NCBI GenBank assembly: GCA_033026295.1
Contig: CM065176.1
Coordinates: 11,139,945-11,203,944, forward strand
Direction of reading: 5' to 3'
DNA: 64,000 nucleotides
Source: Channa striata
Lineage: Eukaryota > Chordata > Actinopteri > Anabantiformes > Channidae
The translations under genes were made by a program, and so were the position numbers. A model generated the notes under the pieces. It was not told where the DNA came from. It did not search any database and saw only the letters and a program-made list of their open reading frames with translations. Positions 10,770 through 22,565 of this stretch are shown here, piece by piece (positions within the stretch are counted from its first letter, which is position 1; every line of letters starts with the position of its first letter).

Positions 10770-12819
10770 ACTGGGTAAATGCATAACCCTCTATCAGCCC
10801 AGCCATGTTTTAATTCCTATTAAAGTCTTTGCCTGTAAGCAGTAGTCTGGCTCTAAAGAGAAAAATGTGTTATAGTGAAAGGTTACCTCATTTGGGAAAA
10901 GGATAAAAATATAATTTAAAAGTGAAAGTATAAAATACGGCTCATGAATACTATGAATTTCAGAAGTGACACGCATTTGCTTACAGCATCAAAGGTGGCT
11001 TTGCAAACTCACTTGAACAGTTTTTTTTTCTGACTTCTTGCCTGATAACAAGCCATTATCTTGGACTGTGTTAAGATTGTGGAAATAACAACAATTCATT
11101 TAAACAAAATATACATAATTAACAGAAGCAAGGCAGTAAACAGAAATATCAAACCCTGTACGTCTGTATGGCCTGATCCGTGTTTGCTATAATAGTCATT
11201 AGGCAGAGAGACCAGGTGGTTGATGATTGGTGGAGTTTGGCTCAGCTGACTACGGAGCAACACTTGTCTTATCTGATTGCCATGGAGATGATTCTATCAA
11301 ACGCACCAATCAGGGAAGCTTTGCCCTGCAGAAATCAAATCAAATATGTGTGCTTAGTAGCATCTCTGCAGATTAGGCCTCTGAATAAAGAGAGAAGTAT
11401 GAAGGACATAGAACAGGTGTGAGATAAAACGACACCCTGGAGGATCATCGTTCTCCTGCAGCCTTTGACAACTTGCTCACACGCTGGCACAATAACTCTC
11501 TACACAAAATCCTACATGTCTACACATTATACACATTCACTCAAACTCATGGTAAAAAAAATAACAGCAGCTTCCAGCTTTATGGCAACACGTCAGAGGT
11601 AACGGAAGTAAAGCAGGGTGGCATGAAGGAATCTGTTCGACGCTTTGTGTGTGACCTTGACAGTGACATCGCCGCTTCACCTCGTTCACCTCCTTTCATT
11701 TAATTCATGCACACACTTGTGCAGCGTTGTAAAATCTCAACCTTCCATGGCATGTACAGCACACATCTTGTAAACCATTCTTAAGGCACATTTATATGAA
11801 ATATTAAACACAGCTTGGATAGGTTGGGGTCTCTATTTACCTGCACTTCAAAGTGACCCCAATTACATTAAGAAAACTGCTGATTCAAGCGACAGACTTT
11901 TAACAGTCTGCTAACAGCGGCGGTAATGACCCCGACTGAGCCCAGAGCTGACGACGGCTCTCTGATGTAACATGATTAGAACATGCCACGTGTCTGTTCC
12001 TGTTGTTTCAGTGATGATTGACGTTTGAGCGCTTCATTTGCATTTAATAAATATGAATGCTGGCAAATATGTCTCATATTTGCTGCATGTAATAGTCATC
12101 TGGGATGAACGCACGGGAGTGGTGACTTACTTTTAGCCTGCAGCCCGTAACACAAAATGCTGTATGTCAGTTCATAATGAAGCGAACACACAGCAACACT
12201 CGTCCTCCACAGGTAAAAGACGTCGGGGTCGTCCTAGCGGCCCAGTCGAGGTGTGCAGTAACAAACTTACAAAAGGATTATGTGAAAGAGAATAATTTAT
12301 TACCTTTTGATTCGCTCTCATTATGGCACTGAGGACAGTGATGTATTGCATTTTGTTTGCACTGCAGAATTCCAATGTCTTTTAATGTGGACAATTCTTT
12401 AGCTCAAGTGCTGTCAAGCTGTCCTTTATTTCACGCATCACCGGTCTCTACACCTTGAGTATTATAGCCATGACGTGAATGCTTTTTGGATGGCTGATAT
12501 ATTATAATAATCCCAGATAAAGGCGCAGTGGCTGCACGTGAAATATGATTTGTCTATTATGTTATCAAGAATAGTGTGTCACGTCAAGTCCCGCCTCCCA
12601 TCCACATACGCCGAAAAATGCATCTGTGTGAGTGCATTGGGCAGAGATGAGTGATTTTAACACATCATCCATGTGATGCTGCTTTGGGGAGTAAAACAAA
12701 TAAATCACGTTTTATTGAATGTACCAGACTTTATAAGAAACCACGCTGTTAATCATTGAGCAATATTGGAAGTCAACTTTGTGACCGTGTGCTTCTTCTT
12801 CTTCTTTGTATGTCTTCAG

Positions 12820-12848
12820 CAACCTTCAAGAGGAAGAAGTCAACACAG
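12820..12848 (+). other. Micro-exon-like segment 1 of a possible spliced chain
   Basis: A pyrimidine-rich acceptor (CTTCTTCTTCTTTG then TATGTCTTCAG, ending at 12,819) precedes 29 nt that end in CACAG followed by GTGTGA. Read with two leading bases it gives TFKRKKSTQ and stays open into the next segment at 13,007. The other two frames reach stops in that next segment. The 158-nt gap between the two is pyrimidine-rich at its 3' end, as a short intron would be. The product is not recognised. A non-coding RNA exon or chance are real alternatives. Confidence 0.22.
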
Positions 12849-13006
12849 GTGTGAAAACTGTTTTTTAATCCCTGACACTGGAGGGTTTCCTTTCTTTTAG
12901 AAACCCAGCTCTTCTTGTCACCTTGTTTTTCTTCCTGATGCAATATTACTTTGTCCCTCCTTCAATTTCTTCTCTTATTGCTGTTTCTCTGTCGCTCCCT
13001 TTGCAG

Positions 13007-13068
13007 ACACCTTATAGCCGCTGCCTCCACCTGGCCTTGACCGGCGAAGTCGCCACTCACAAGTCGAC
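13007..13068 (+). other. Exon-like segment 2 of a possible spliced chain
   Basis: The acceptor is strong (CTGTTTCTCTGTCGCTCCCTTTGCAG, AG at 13,005-13,006) and the donor after base 13,068 is GTAAGG, close to the vertebrate consensus. The 62-nt segment reads TPYSRCLHLALTGEVATHKS without a stop in the frame inherited from segment 1. It leaves two bases (AC) that the first base of the segment at 15,137 completes to a codon. I do not recognise the peptide. Confidence 0.25.
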
Positions 13069-13587
13069 GTAAGGAATATTGTCCTCCCCTTCCCGAACCA
13101 CTGGGCGCAACACCTTTGTATGGCAGCCACACACCATTAGTGGTCCCCAGTGGACATGTGCACTTTCATCAGGATGGCAAAGAACTCCTCGAGGTGTGAT
13201 CCACTCTGAGAGTGTGTGCACGTGTGTTTCCCCCCCCCCCAATCCCTGTAAATCCCCCTGAGAAAAAGTATTCACTCTATCTAAGAACACAACAGTGAGG
13301 ACCGGTCGCACCTCATTAATCAACTAGGAATCCTTTTTTTCCCCGGCTATACACCTGCATCCTTTGTAACAACCTCTACAGATTCATCAATGCATAAGGA
13401 AAACACAATGGCGGCTCAGTCTGTGTGTACACGTACACACACGTGTGTGAGACAGGCTTGATTTAACCTCAGCTTATATATTTTTGTTCTTACCTTTGTT
13501 CTCCTTCTGAGTCCTGTCCAGGTCAGCCCAGATTTATAATTGGGTCCAGGGTGAGGCACTCTGTAGGTAGATAATAGGACACCCAGA

Positions 13588-13588
<1 letters not shown>
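13069..13588. other. Unique sequence with homopolymer tracts, no gene seen
   Basis: Contains a C-tract near 13,231-13,241. Short ORFs on both strands overlap each other and resemble nothing. Confidence 0.5.

Positions 13589-13626
<38 letters not shown>
13589..13626. repeat. (CA)19 microsatellite
   Basis: Uninterrupted CA array of 38 nt. It is the reverse complement in type of the TG array at 14,554, about 930 bp away on the same strand. Confidence 0.97.
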
Positions 13627-13627
<1 letters not shown>

Positions 13628-13838
13628 CCCCACCTTCACCTATCTGTTCTCTTTCTTCTCATTGTTCCTGAGTGTGTGTGCACCCCCTGAACCAATTCAG
13701 GGGAAAGCTAATAGCCCACTTAGTTCAACGTTACAACTGTCTATTAACCATAACAGGTAAAAATAAACTCTCACGTGCTGCGACACGCAGCTCCGTTCGA
13801 GGCCGTTGTCTGTGCTCATGTTTGGTTTCCGGTGAAGC

Positions 13839-13953
13839 TTTTCACGCAACCATCTTGGGCCTCTCTGCAGCTGCGGCAAAAAGCCTCTTCAGTCCCGACA
13901 CTGCCATAACCAAAAGGCTGTAAACAACAGGAGCTGTCTGAAGAAGAGAATAA
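13839..13953 (-). repeat. 115-bp inverted duplicate, copy 2 (partner 9,318-9,432)
   Basis: Perfect reverse complement of copy 1; see that entry. Here the pyrimidine-tract/CAG motif faces the minus strand (CTGAAGAAGAGAA on the plus strand at 13,938-13,950). Flanking bases on both sides are unrelated to those of copy 1, so the duplicated unit is exactly this segment or was trimmed to it. Confidence 0.9.
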
Positions 13954-14552
13954 AAATGTGAGCGTGAGTATTCACCTTAAGGTGAAAGTGGCAGTTCACA
14001 CAATCCAACGTGGGAGAATGTGTGAGTGTCCTTTCTGTGTGTGTTGGTTGTGACTGAATTATTAATACTTGACAAATGACAGCCATTGTGAACAGGACCC
14101 TCCACTCGACATCGATTAAATATAAACAATGTGCATGTGTGAGGAAACGTGTTTCTGCTGCAGGAGCTGCAACACACTTTCAGGTTCGGAAGACGGAGGC
14201 AGAGATTGCGGCTGATGGCTGGGGGGTAAAACTTACAGTTCGGTGCCAGACAGTCACTTGGTATGCAGGGAGGAGACAGGCTGGGCTGTTTTCACATAAT
14301 TGTTCCCTCATCATGTCAGAGATTTGCTTTTGTTTGTCTGATTTTTCAGTTCTTGTGTGTTTCTGTGTGTAGCGTTGTGCGCTTGCGAGGGAAAAAGGGA
14401 GAGCACAAGTGGGCGAGAAGCGGGAATAGAGAGTGAAAATGGAATATAGAGAACATATAAGTGCAAATTTGTGTTTGTGAGAGAGAAATAAGGTGAAGGC
14501 AGTGAGTAAAAATGGAATAGAGTATGTGACAGCACTTTGTTTGTGCGTCTCG

Positions 14553-14553
<1 letters not shown>

Positions 14554-14587
<34 letters not shown>
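14554..14587. repeat. (TG)16-17 microsatellite
   Basis: Uninterrupted TG run, then TTGCGTGCG. The run is responsible for the long cysteine-valine or threonine-histidine stretches in overlapping ORFs, which are not genes. Confidence 0.97.
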
Positions 14588-14590
<3 letters not shown>

Positions 14591-14989
14591 GTGCGTTTGT
14601 CCATGTGTTCACCTGTCCACATTCACCTGGGAGGGAGAAAGCTGAGAATGAGATCAAAGGCAAACAACTTTATTGGCGGTCTCCATAATTCAGCAGCTAT
14701 ACCAGGGGTCATAGTCTTTCCTTTGAGGTTGAGCTGCAGAGATAAATCTTTAATGTACTCCTGCCTGGGAATAATGGATGGCACAAGCTAGCTACAGCCC
14801 AGCCCTACTGCAGGAGCCGGGAGTGGGGAAGGAATGCAGGCCAGTCAGGGAATGTGTGGAAGGACGAGGAGTGAGGTGTGTCGGCTGCTGTGCGCTTCCG
14901 CGTGGATTCATTCTCCATCACATTGTTGTGCTGCGTGTACATAGGATGACCACACCACAGTCCATAGCTCCAAGGTGCCCTTAGGGTGG

Positions 14990-15270
14990 GAAAATGATTG
15001 AGCTGCACCACCCTTCCCACCGTGACCCACTAAGCCTCCCTGCCCCCCCCCCGTGGTCCCCTGGCAGTCCTGCCCCTGTCCACCTGCTCTCCCTGCACCT
15101 GGACTGGAACGGCTGGCTCACGCTATCTCTGTCCAGCTGGAGGAGGGGAAATCTTCGGGACCTCCTGGGGGAGACTGAACAAAGCTGTGGCACGGCAGGT
15201 ACCGCAGAAGCACCCTGGGGTTTGAGGTTTGGCATGGCGGATGATACCAGCGTCAGGCAGGTACGTTAAT
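14990..15270 (+). other. GC-rich patch with exon-like segment 3 at 15,137-15,260
   Basis: This is the most GC-rich stretch noticed in the window, with a C-tract near 15,042-15,051 and about ten CpGs. Within it, CGCTATCTCTGTCCAG (AG at 15,135-15,136) precedes 124 nt ending in GGCAG followed by GTACGT, a strong donor. Read after one base that completes the codon from 13,068, it is open throughout. An ATG at 15,234 in strong context (GGCATGG) is in the same frame and starts MADDTSVRQ up to the donor, so the patch might alternatively be a first coding exon with its own promoter. An internal donor (CAG, GTACCG) lies at 15,199. No homology is recognised. Confidence 0.22.
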
Positions 15271-15792
15271 GTTACTGTAAGTCTCTGAGCTGAATTTCAC
15301 GGCCTCCTCTCTGTCACCTGAGTGGATTTAAACCTCAATCACACCTTTACTAGACCTGGTGACGTCAGTGTCTCACTTATTCAGGTGAGGTACGTACTGC
15401 TCACTGCAGTGAGTAACAGCCTCATCCATACAAAAGGGGACGTGCCTCTATTTATAATAGGCTGCTCACATATTAGCTTCCTTATACCATAAACAGACTA
15501 TCTTTATGTTGAAGTACCCTATGGTTATATCTGTGGCGGCCCCGATGAGCTTTAGTCCCTCTGATGTTCGGTGCTGTCAGACTGGTGTCACGCACTGCAC
15601 TAACATGCTAACAGACTGCACGGCTGTGCCCGAGGCCACGGAGGGGAAACTATTGCGGCACAGCTAAAGTTTGCATTTCCCTCTCAGTGAACTAGTTTGT
15701 AGGTATATTGCATTAAATCATATCCAGATAGTGCAGGATATTTACTAAAAGCAATGCATTAAAAAGGGGAATGTTGTATTATTAGAGAGAGA

Positions 15793-15794
<2 letters not shown>

Positions 15795-15827
<33 letters not shown>
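15795..15827. repeat. (GA)n microsatellite
   Basis: A 33-nt purine GA run, extended imperfectly leftwards to about 15,784. Confidence 0.95.
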
Positions 15828-15830
<3 letters not shown>

Positions 15831-18800
15831 CAACGTGTTGGGAAACTGGGTCACCCGCAGCTGGAATGTGGAGCCGGCTCGTCTGAGCCGAAATGAAGTA
15901 TAAAATACAAACAAATGAGCTTGCGATGCAATAAACCGAGCGTCGCACGTTGCCCCAGCCCCTTTCCCTCTTACACACACATACACCCAGAGCCACACAC
16001 TTCACATTTCGGCTCGCACAAGATTACATCTCAGCATCTTAGTCAATCAAAACCTCTCATTCCCTCCCTCTTCTCAATCTCCAACCCAGCATAGGGTGGG
16101 GGTGGGGGTTGGAGGGGGCACGGTGGGGGAGGAGTAACAGGTTTTGAGTGTGGTGGCACGGAAAGGGAAAGAAAAGGGTGAAAAAAAAAAAGGACTTGTC
16201 TATGACGTGACAAAGGAGAAGGAGAGAGAAGGACCCTTAGCCCTGTCTGCAGAATATATTCCACACTCATTGGGTGTGAAAGCAGGCGGCAGAATGCTCA
16301 GAAGAGTGGAGGAGAGTTCATTATGGAATGACATTGACTCAGGCTGATTTGCTGAGACGAATCAGATTGCAAAATGAGACATATGCATTTTTTTCCCTCC
16401 TCTCTATTCCCTTTCCCTGGCGTGCAATGAAATATTAACTCGTCCTGTATGGCAGCCCCTTAAATTGCATGCGTGGCTCACACAAAGGGCCTAGCAAATG
16501 TGCCATTACCTCGTTTTAATCTGAACCATTTTCTCGGCTGCCTGCCTGCTCTCGCCTACCTAGAGGACAGATTGTTGATCTGAGGGATTGGAATAGGGAA
16601 CGGACAGACAATCCTATTTGAGAGTCCTCAGTTCCACCCTCACCTCGGTTTAAGGTAATTTATCGACTGACGACTGATGTTTTTCTTGTGTGAAAAAAAG
16701 GAGCAAAATCTGGCAGATGTTAAAAAGCATGTGGTGAGATGTTGATGCTGATGATGCAGATTGTTGAACACATCTCTGCTGACATCATATTTAGCCAACC
16801 TTTGCTTTTTGCATGTCCAGCCATAATAACAAAAATGAGAACACAACAGAAACAAATATGTTGTTTCATTCATTTGAATGTGAGGGCATTTTAAAATCAA
16901 AGCAGGATAATGACATCATTCAGGTCACAAAATAAAAGTATCATTTTCCATGATCTGTAAAAATCCCCAGACAATAAAGATAAAAACGTAATTTTCTAAA
17001 AATCTAATTTTCTAAAATGGGATCATCATCAGCGTCATTGGTCAGATGCTTCCTTGTGTACTGCGTGTGTGTCTGCCGGATTCAAAGTTTTATCCAGCCT
17101 CAGTCATCCCTGAACAACAACTTCCCCTTTTCTAAAGCATAAACAAAACTCATGGTGACCTGTTTATTATAAACTCATAGCATAGAAAACAACAATAAAA
17201 ATGGTAAAAATGTAGATACGGACAGTTTTGAACAAGCTCAGTTAGTTCTTCTTAAACACTTTTGGCTATTGTTGTAGTAATTCAAAGTTACTGCTGTGAT
17301 TGTTCGATACCCTGTTGGTCACACGTGGGAATATTCTCCCGTCTGAGTAGCAGTAATTTCTGTGAACATGCACAACGGATGCTTCAGATGCGGGGAACAT
17401 GAGGACAGCACGATCTGAATATGTCCATAAAAGCTGAATCTCCCACGACACATGAACACTTCCACAATTACCCTGAATTTTTCCCTCTGCTTTTGATTTA
17501 TAACCAGCTGTTTATTATCTGGACTTGACCAAAGACATATTTAGTCTTGTCATTGAGAGGACTTGTTGCTTTTACCTGTTATCTCTTCATCTCATTTTAA
17601 AAAAACATTCTAAAAAGCAAAAGGACTGATTCTAAAACGCCAACCTTTCTTCTTCAGAGAATGAACACATTTGAAAATTCATTTTATTTGAGCTTGTTTG
17701 TGGGACCGTGTCTGTTAATCGTAACAAGCCTGTTTCTGTAATAAATTCAAACAGGGCAGATCATTTCCTGGTGATCTGATTTCATTTCATTAACTCCTCT
17801 GTGGTGCTGCTACCACCACACCCCTGGCTCCCCTCCTAATGCTTCTCTAAGGGATTTTGTTGAGGCCTAATTAGCTATGTTGATGGATTGTATAGACCAT
17901 GTGCTATGCTCTTTACTCAGGGTGCTGGGCTGTAGGCTGTGACAGTCTCCGGAGTCTGTTAACGCAGTAGTTTCCTTTTGGAAAGTGCTAGCCATTATCA
18001 GGCCTCTCACTCAGCCAACACAAGGGATTATGGGAATAAAGTCATGAGACTGCGTGACCTTGGCATCGCGTAGCCACTTCAGCATCAGCGCATCACTCTG
18101 GGCTTGTGCGTTTGTGTGCAGCTCTGCGTGCCGTGTGTGTAAATGTGTCAGAAATGCATGTGTGCGCTGGAAAACTAGAAAGAAATAAACACTTCATTCG
18201 AGGGCAGCCCTTACAGCACGGACCACCTATTCTCCGAGACCTGCCTGCTCTCTTTGGCAACAAGTCAAACTGCAGAACAGATAAGATCTGAAAATTATAT
18301 GAAAGCTCACCTCACTGCACGCTGAGACACTGACATTCTCCCCGGGATAAGTTGCTATTTCAAGGGAGACAATAGGAAACAGGGAATTGCACCTCAGACT
18401 AGTCAACAGGAAGTCGTATTTTATCTTCTGCTCTGTCTCTATCAACCTATCAATTAACATCAAAACAATCCCGTGGAACCTGACAGCCCTGCAGGAGCTT
18501 CATCACAAGCCTTCAAAGCCTCACTGCGGTGTTACCCTGAGCAAACACTCCAAGCTGACAGTGCGTTGCACGCTCGGAAAACAGCACGAACACCGAATTG
18601 AATGCTCCCTTTTCTATTGACGTATCTTACCTGCTGCTGGATAATGTGACCAAGCAGCAGATGATTTCTGTCACAATTGATCCGTTGCGCTGAGTCCTTA
18701 TGCTCGGCTGCCAACAACTCTATTTTAGACAAACGCCGCACATCCATCACAGGCGGGGATGAACTGTGGCTGCAGCATTTACAACCCATTTGGTTCTCCT

Positions 18801-21600
18801 CCTTTTGCTGCTGTCTTACTCTTTATCCTTATAGCATTTCTTACACTACACTACACTAACACACCACAAATGCAAGCACAAACACACATCTTGTGTGTGT
18901 GTGTCTCCAAACACAGACATGCAAATATCAAGTTGTCTGGCGCTCAGATAGCGGTTGCACCGATAACCAGTAGAGGGAAACAAAGCGCTGTCATGGTGAC
19001 CCTCGTCTGCTGCTATGGGCAAACCGCTGAGTGTTTTTTTTTACCCACAGAGGCTTGTTAATCATTTTTTTAGCTAAATAAACCACAACCACAATAAACA
19101 AAATAAAACAAATGTAGTTTCAACATTGAAAAACGAAGAGTTTAAAAAGATATTACACAGTTTTGTGACAGGACATTTTAAAGGTGTCAGAAGGATTTCA
19201 TGCTGGCCAAACAGTTTGAAACTACAGATGAACTTCAGGGAAGACGATGCTCTCCACATCATTCACTCCTGCCCACTAAGCAGTATGGAGGTACAGGTGA
19301 TCAGTCTTCAGGCCAAAAGCTTATTCTGCAATGCATTTAAAATGAATCAGAGCAGAATGTGTGAGATGGAGAGGCCCATTCATTATAGCTGTCTGCACAA
19401 TACTAGAAAATGATTTTTCTTTCACCCTTATCATTTTGTTTCACATTTTCTTTTTTCGTTTTCTTCTTCTTCTTTTTTTTTGTCCTATTGACTTCTGAAC
19501 GTTCTTTGCAAGTTTGAAACAGAAAAGAAAAGTTGTGTGTTGAAACGTCTTGACCTGTGACCTTGTGATATGGGCAGCAGCGTTAGGAGAAGAAGTTGGT
19601 TAATGTTGCGCATATCACTGACTCCAATTAAATAGTGTGCATCAGCACAATGCATTATTCATACAATCAACTTGCTAATCATCTTTTATGGAACATCATC
19701 TAGGGAATGGCTATTTTTACTTTGCTCATTTGATGCCTTGCTTTCATTCACTTCCAGCTGAGCAGAGAGTGACAATAATAACAATTAGGAAGCTGCAAAG
19801 AAAGTAGTAGGTGAAATGAACAAGGCAGAGAACAAAATAACAGCAACATTTCTAACATATACCAGACTTTGACACTCATATTTTTATTATTATTACTGAA
19901 AGCAGTGCCCATTGAAGGACTGTTCAGTTTTATAGTGCAGACTGGCACCTTTATTCATTTGATGTTCATCGTATCTGGCTAAAAAGTGAGGAGCCGAATG
20001 TAAAACCCAAATTTCAGAGAAAGTCTCAGAGCTTTGCAGATAAAACCTCAGAGAGAGAAGTGGAGAGTTTTAAAGGGTCGACTAATATGTTGAGACAGGT
20101 GCCAATGTCCATCATATCAGCGTGTTGATATGCATGCTGCTGCTGTAAGCTAACACGTCAGGCTCGGGCTTTCATCGCAGCTCCTCTACAACTGACCAAT
20201 CACTCATTTTTGACAGGTTAAAATGGCTTTTTCAGCAGGATAAACAGTAAGACTCAGATGCAAAGACATAAAGTTCACTGTTAAAAGTTGAAACGCTGCT
20301 CGCGTAAAGACAGCATCGATGCTGCATTCAGTGTCACAGCATTTAAGACAGCTTTGCAACGATCAAGGTGAATCTGGTTGGAATATCCTCACAACACAAT
20401 ATGTCTTCACAACTTGACAACACATACAGTCGCTCAAGGATCCTGACGTTTTCCTGTGCGTCTTGACTCCGAACGCGATGATGTTTTTGCAGGCAACGCC
20501 ATGCATTCGATGGATGTTCTAAAGCTGCTTATGTTTTGAGTTAATAAAATGCAGTCTTTGACTTCCCAAATTGAACCATTAAATCTTTAATGACACAAAC
20601 TAGATGTTGTTCTGCAAAAAAATATCTTGTCTGGGAACATTTTATGGATATGTTCATTATCCACGTATTTGTGACTATTAGGTTAATTGTAAACTCATCG
20701 TTATTATGTTAACAGAAAATGTCATTTGGTTCCAATTATCCCCTGCAAAAACGTATTTGGATTTACAATTTAGTTGTATGGAAGCATATGTTTTAGAAGA
20801 CGGGGTTTTCTTAATGAAACCTTGGAACTAAAGCGGGTTCTTGGAGGGAAAAAAAAGTCAAACACACGCTTATTGCTGATTCCATTTTGGCCCTGATTGT
20901 CTTTTATCATGCATTTTTGATTTGTTATTTCTTCATTATATGGTTGGTGACTGTAGGTTGAATACTCATAACATCTCACTGATGGGAGAAAATGCAGGGT
21001 TTATGCTGGTCTGCATCTGATACTTGTTTGATGTTTGCATTTTTAGTATTCGGTCTACTTATTTATTTTTTTAGTTTCTGATTTCCTTATTCCCTTTTTG
21101 TCAGCAGGCAAAAGATTCATATGAAGGCTTAAAACAGGCCCTGTGTGGGACAGATAGCAGAAGGAATTAACAGCCATTTCACGCTAGCACCTCGGTGGCC
21201 AAGCAGGGCACCGGGAGAGGGAAGCAGCTTGGGTGCAGCCGGGGCATTGATGGCCCCCGAGACACTCAGTAATTGTACTGCTCCGAAGAGCAGGTAGGTG
21301 TGCAAATTACCAAATGTGCCGTGTAAGCCCATTTCAGCCAGCTCAATCACTGTCAAGCATTTTCAAGTTTTAAGCAATTTCATTTTTGGTTCATTTCTGG
21401 ATTTCTCAGTGTCAAGAATGGAACCAGAGGCTTCTGTCTGTTAAAGTTTAAACGCTATGAAGATGAAATGTAAGATGTATCCCAGCTCCCTCCCCAGCAG
21501 ATTTTTCATTTTCAAAACATACCAATTAAATCAATTCATCAGTCACGTTCATAAAGTTTGTTTGATCAAAGGAAATTTCTGTTCAACTAATGTACACTTA
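15828..21600. other. Unique sequence, no gene seen
   Basis: A G-rich stretch lies at 16,094-16,135 and an A-tract at 16,181-16,191. The block at about 16,430-16,640 (TTAAATTGCATGCG, GTTTTAATCTGAACC and similar words) looks like a conserved non-coding element by eye. ORFs are short and unrelated to known proteins. Confidence 0.5.
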
Positions 21601-21608
21601 TACTCTGG

Positions 21609-21661
21609 ACTCTCTCTCTCTCTATTCATATATATATATATATTAATATATATATATATAA
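21609..21661. repeat. Compound (CT)n / (AT)n microsatellite
   Basis: CT repeats at about 21,610-21,623 are followed by AT repeats to 21,661, interrupted by one TTAA step. The AT part is self-complementary. Confidence 0.9.
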
Positions 21662-22490
21662 CATGGCAGCTTGGCACTTTATATTTCAATATATTAATAG
21701 CTTCAAAAGATGCCAGAGCATGAGCTAATGCTCACTTTAAAAAATAGTGACCCTTGTGAAATTATGAACTTTTTATGGTTTATTTGTATAATGGGCGTCA
21801 GCATTAGGTTACTTTCCACATACAATGGCATCTTGTATTTCTCTTTGCAACTTTTCACTGGGCAGGAATTCCTTCCCCTTGATGTATTGCCTTTATATAA
21901 GAAAGTGTCAAACCTCCAGGAATGTGAGGGATTGCAGGGCGACCTGGAAGCGCCTCAGGGCAGGCACAAAATACCAGCTGATGTCACCCGGGCTTTCGCT
22001 AACCGAGCTGCGGCCTCAGCAGGCGGTGGGGGGTTGAAGACCTGAGTGGGAACAACGGAAACACTGACCTCTGGGTGCACGACTACAAGGTGGCACTACA
22101 AAACAGCGCAAAGTGGGCACAAAGTAAGTCTGGTACATGCGCTGTGATTTCTATCTGGCCTCTCCACGCATTCACTGTCGTCCACAGGCCTTTCGTGGGG
22201 TCGGTGTCAGGACTTCCAGGACGCACGTCCTGTGAGCTGTCGGATGCAGGGAGTGATGCTGACTGAGCAGAGGTTGAAGGGGAAACATCGGCGCCTCCGC
22301 CCCACAGCACTGGAGCGTTACCAGTCGTCTTCTACGAAGTGAGATCCTTAAAAAATTCTCCCTGTGCACAACCTGTTGTGCAGGGTGTACAACACTGCAC
22401 TGGGTCATTTTAAATTAAAATATTTTGGCTTATAAATGTGTGTTTTATCTGCATATTATGACTGTAGGCCAAAGTTATAAGGAATCTTAA
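21662..22490. other. Unique sequence, no gene seen
   Basis: Overlapping ORFs on both strands (up to 111 codons) have no recognisable domain. Nothing else stands out. Confidence 0.45.
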
Positions 22491-22565
22491 AGTGAAAGTT
22501 TGACACTTTGGGAATTACTGTATATTTATTCTATTTCTGGTGGAGTTAGATAAGAAGATCAGTGG
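22491..22565 (+). repeat. Fragment of a common percomorph interspersed repeat
   Basis: The words GTTTGACACTTTGGGAATTA and GGTGGAGTTAGATAAGAAGATC occur in the order and spacing of the 5' part of a repeat widespread in percomorph fish (GACATTTTGGGAAATACGC ... GAGAGTTAGATGAGAAGATC). The remainder of the unit, with the TTAGCTTAGCATAAAG block, is missing here. The family name is not assigned. Confidence 0.5.

Larger units (their letters stand above)
9433..12819. other. Mostly unique sequence with one exon-like segment and one TG microsatellite
   Basis: Apart from the exon-like segment at 9,689-9,817 and the TG array at 10,746-10,769, I see only chance ORFs. The block around 12,000-12,120 (CATTTAATAAATATGAATGC followed by repeated CATATTTGC-like words) looks like a conserved non-coding element by eye. 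No transposable element is recognised. Confidence 0.45.

Noticed and set aside
13416..13625. Minus-strand ORF starting with a Cys-Val run
   Set aside because: Translation of the CA microsatellite at 13,589.
14311..14663. Two overlapping minus-strand ORFs rich in Thr-His
   Set aside because: They are translations of the TG microsatellite at 14,554.
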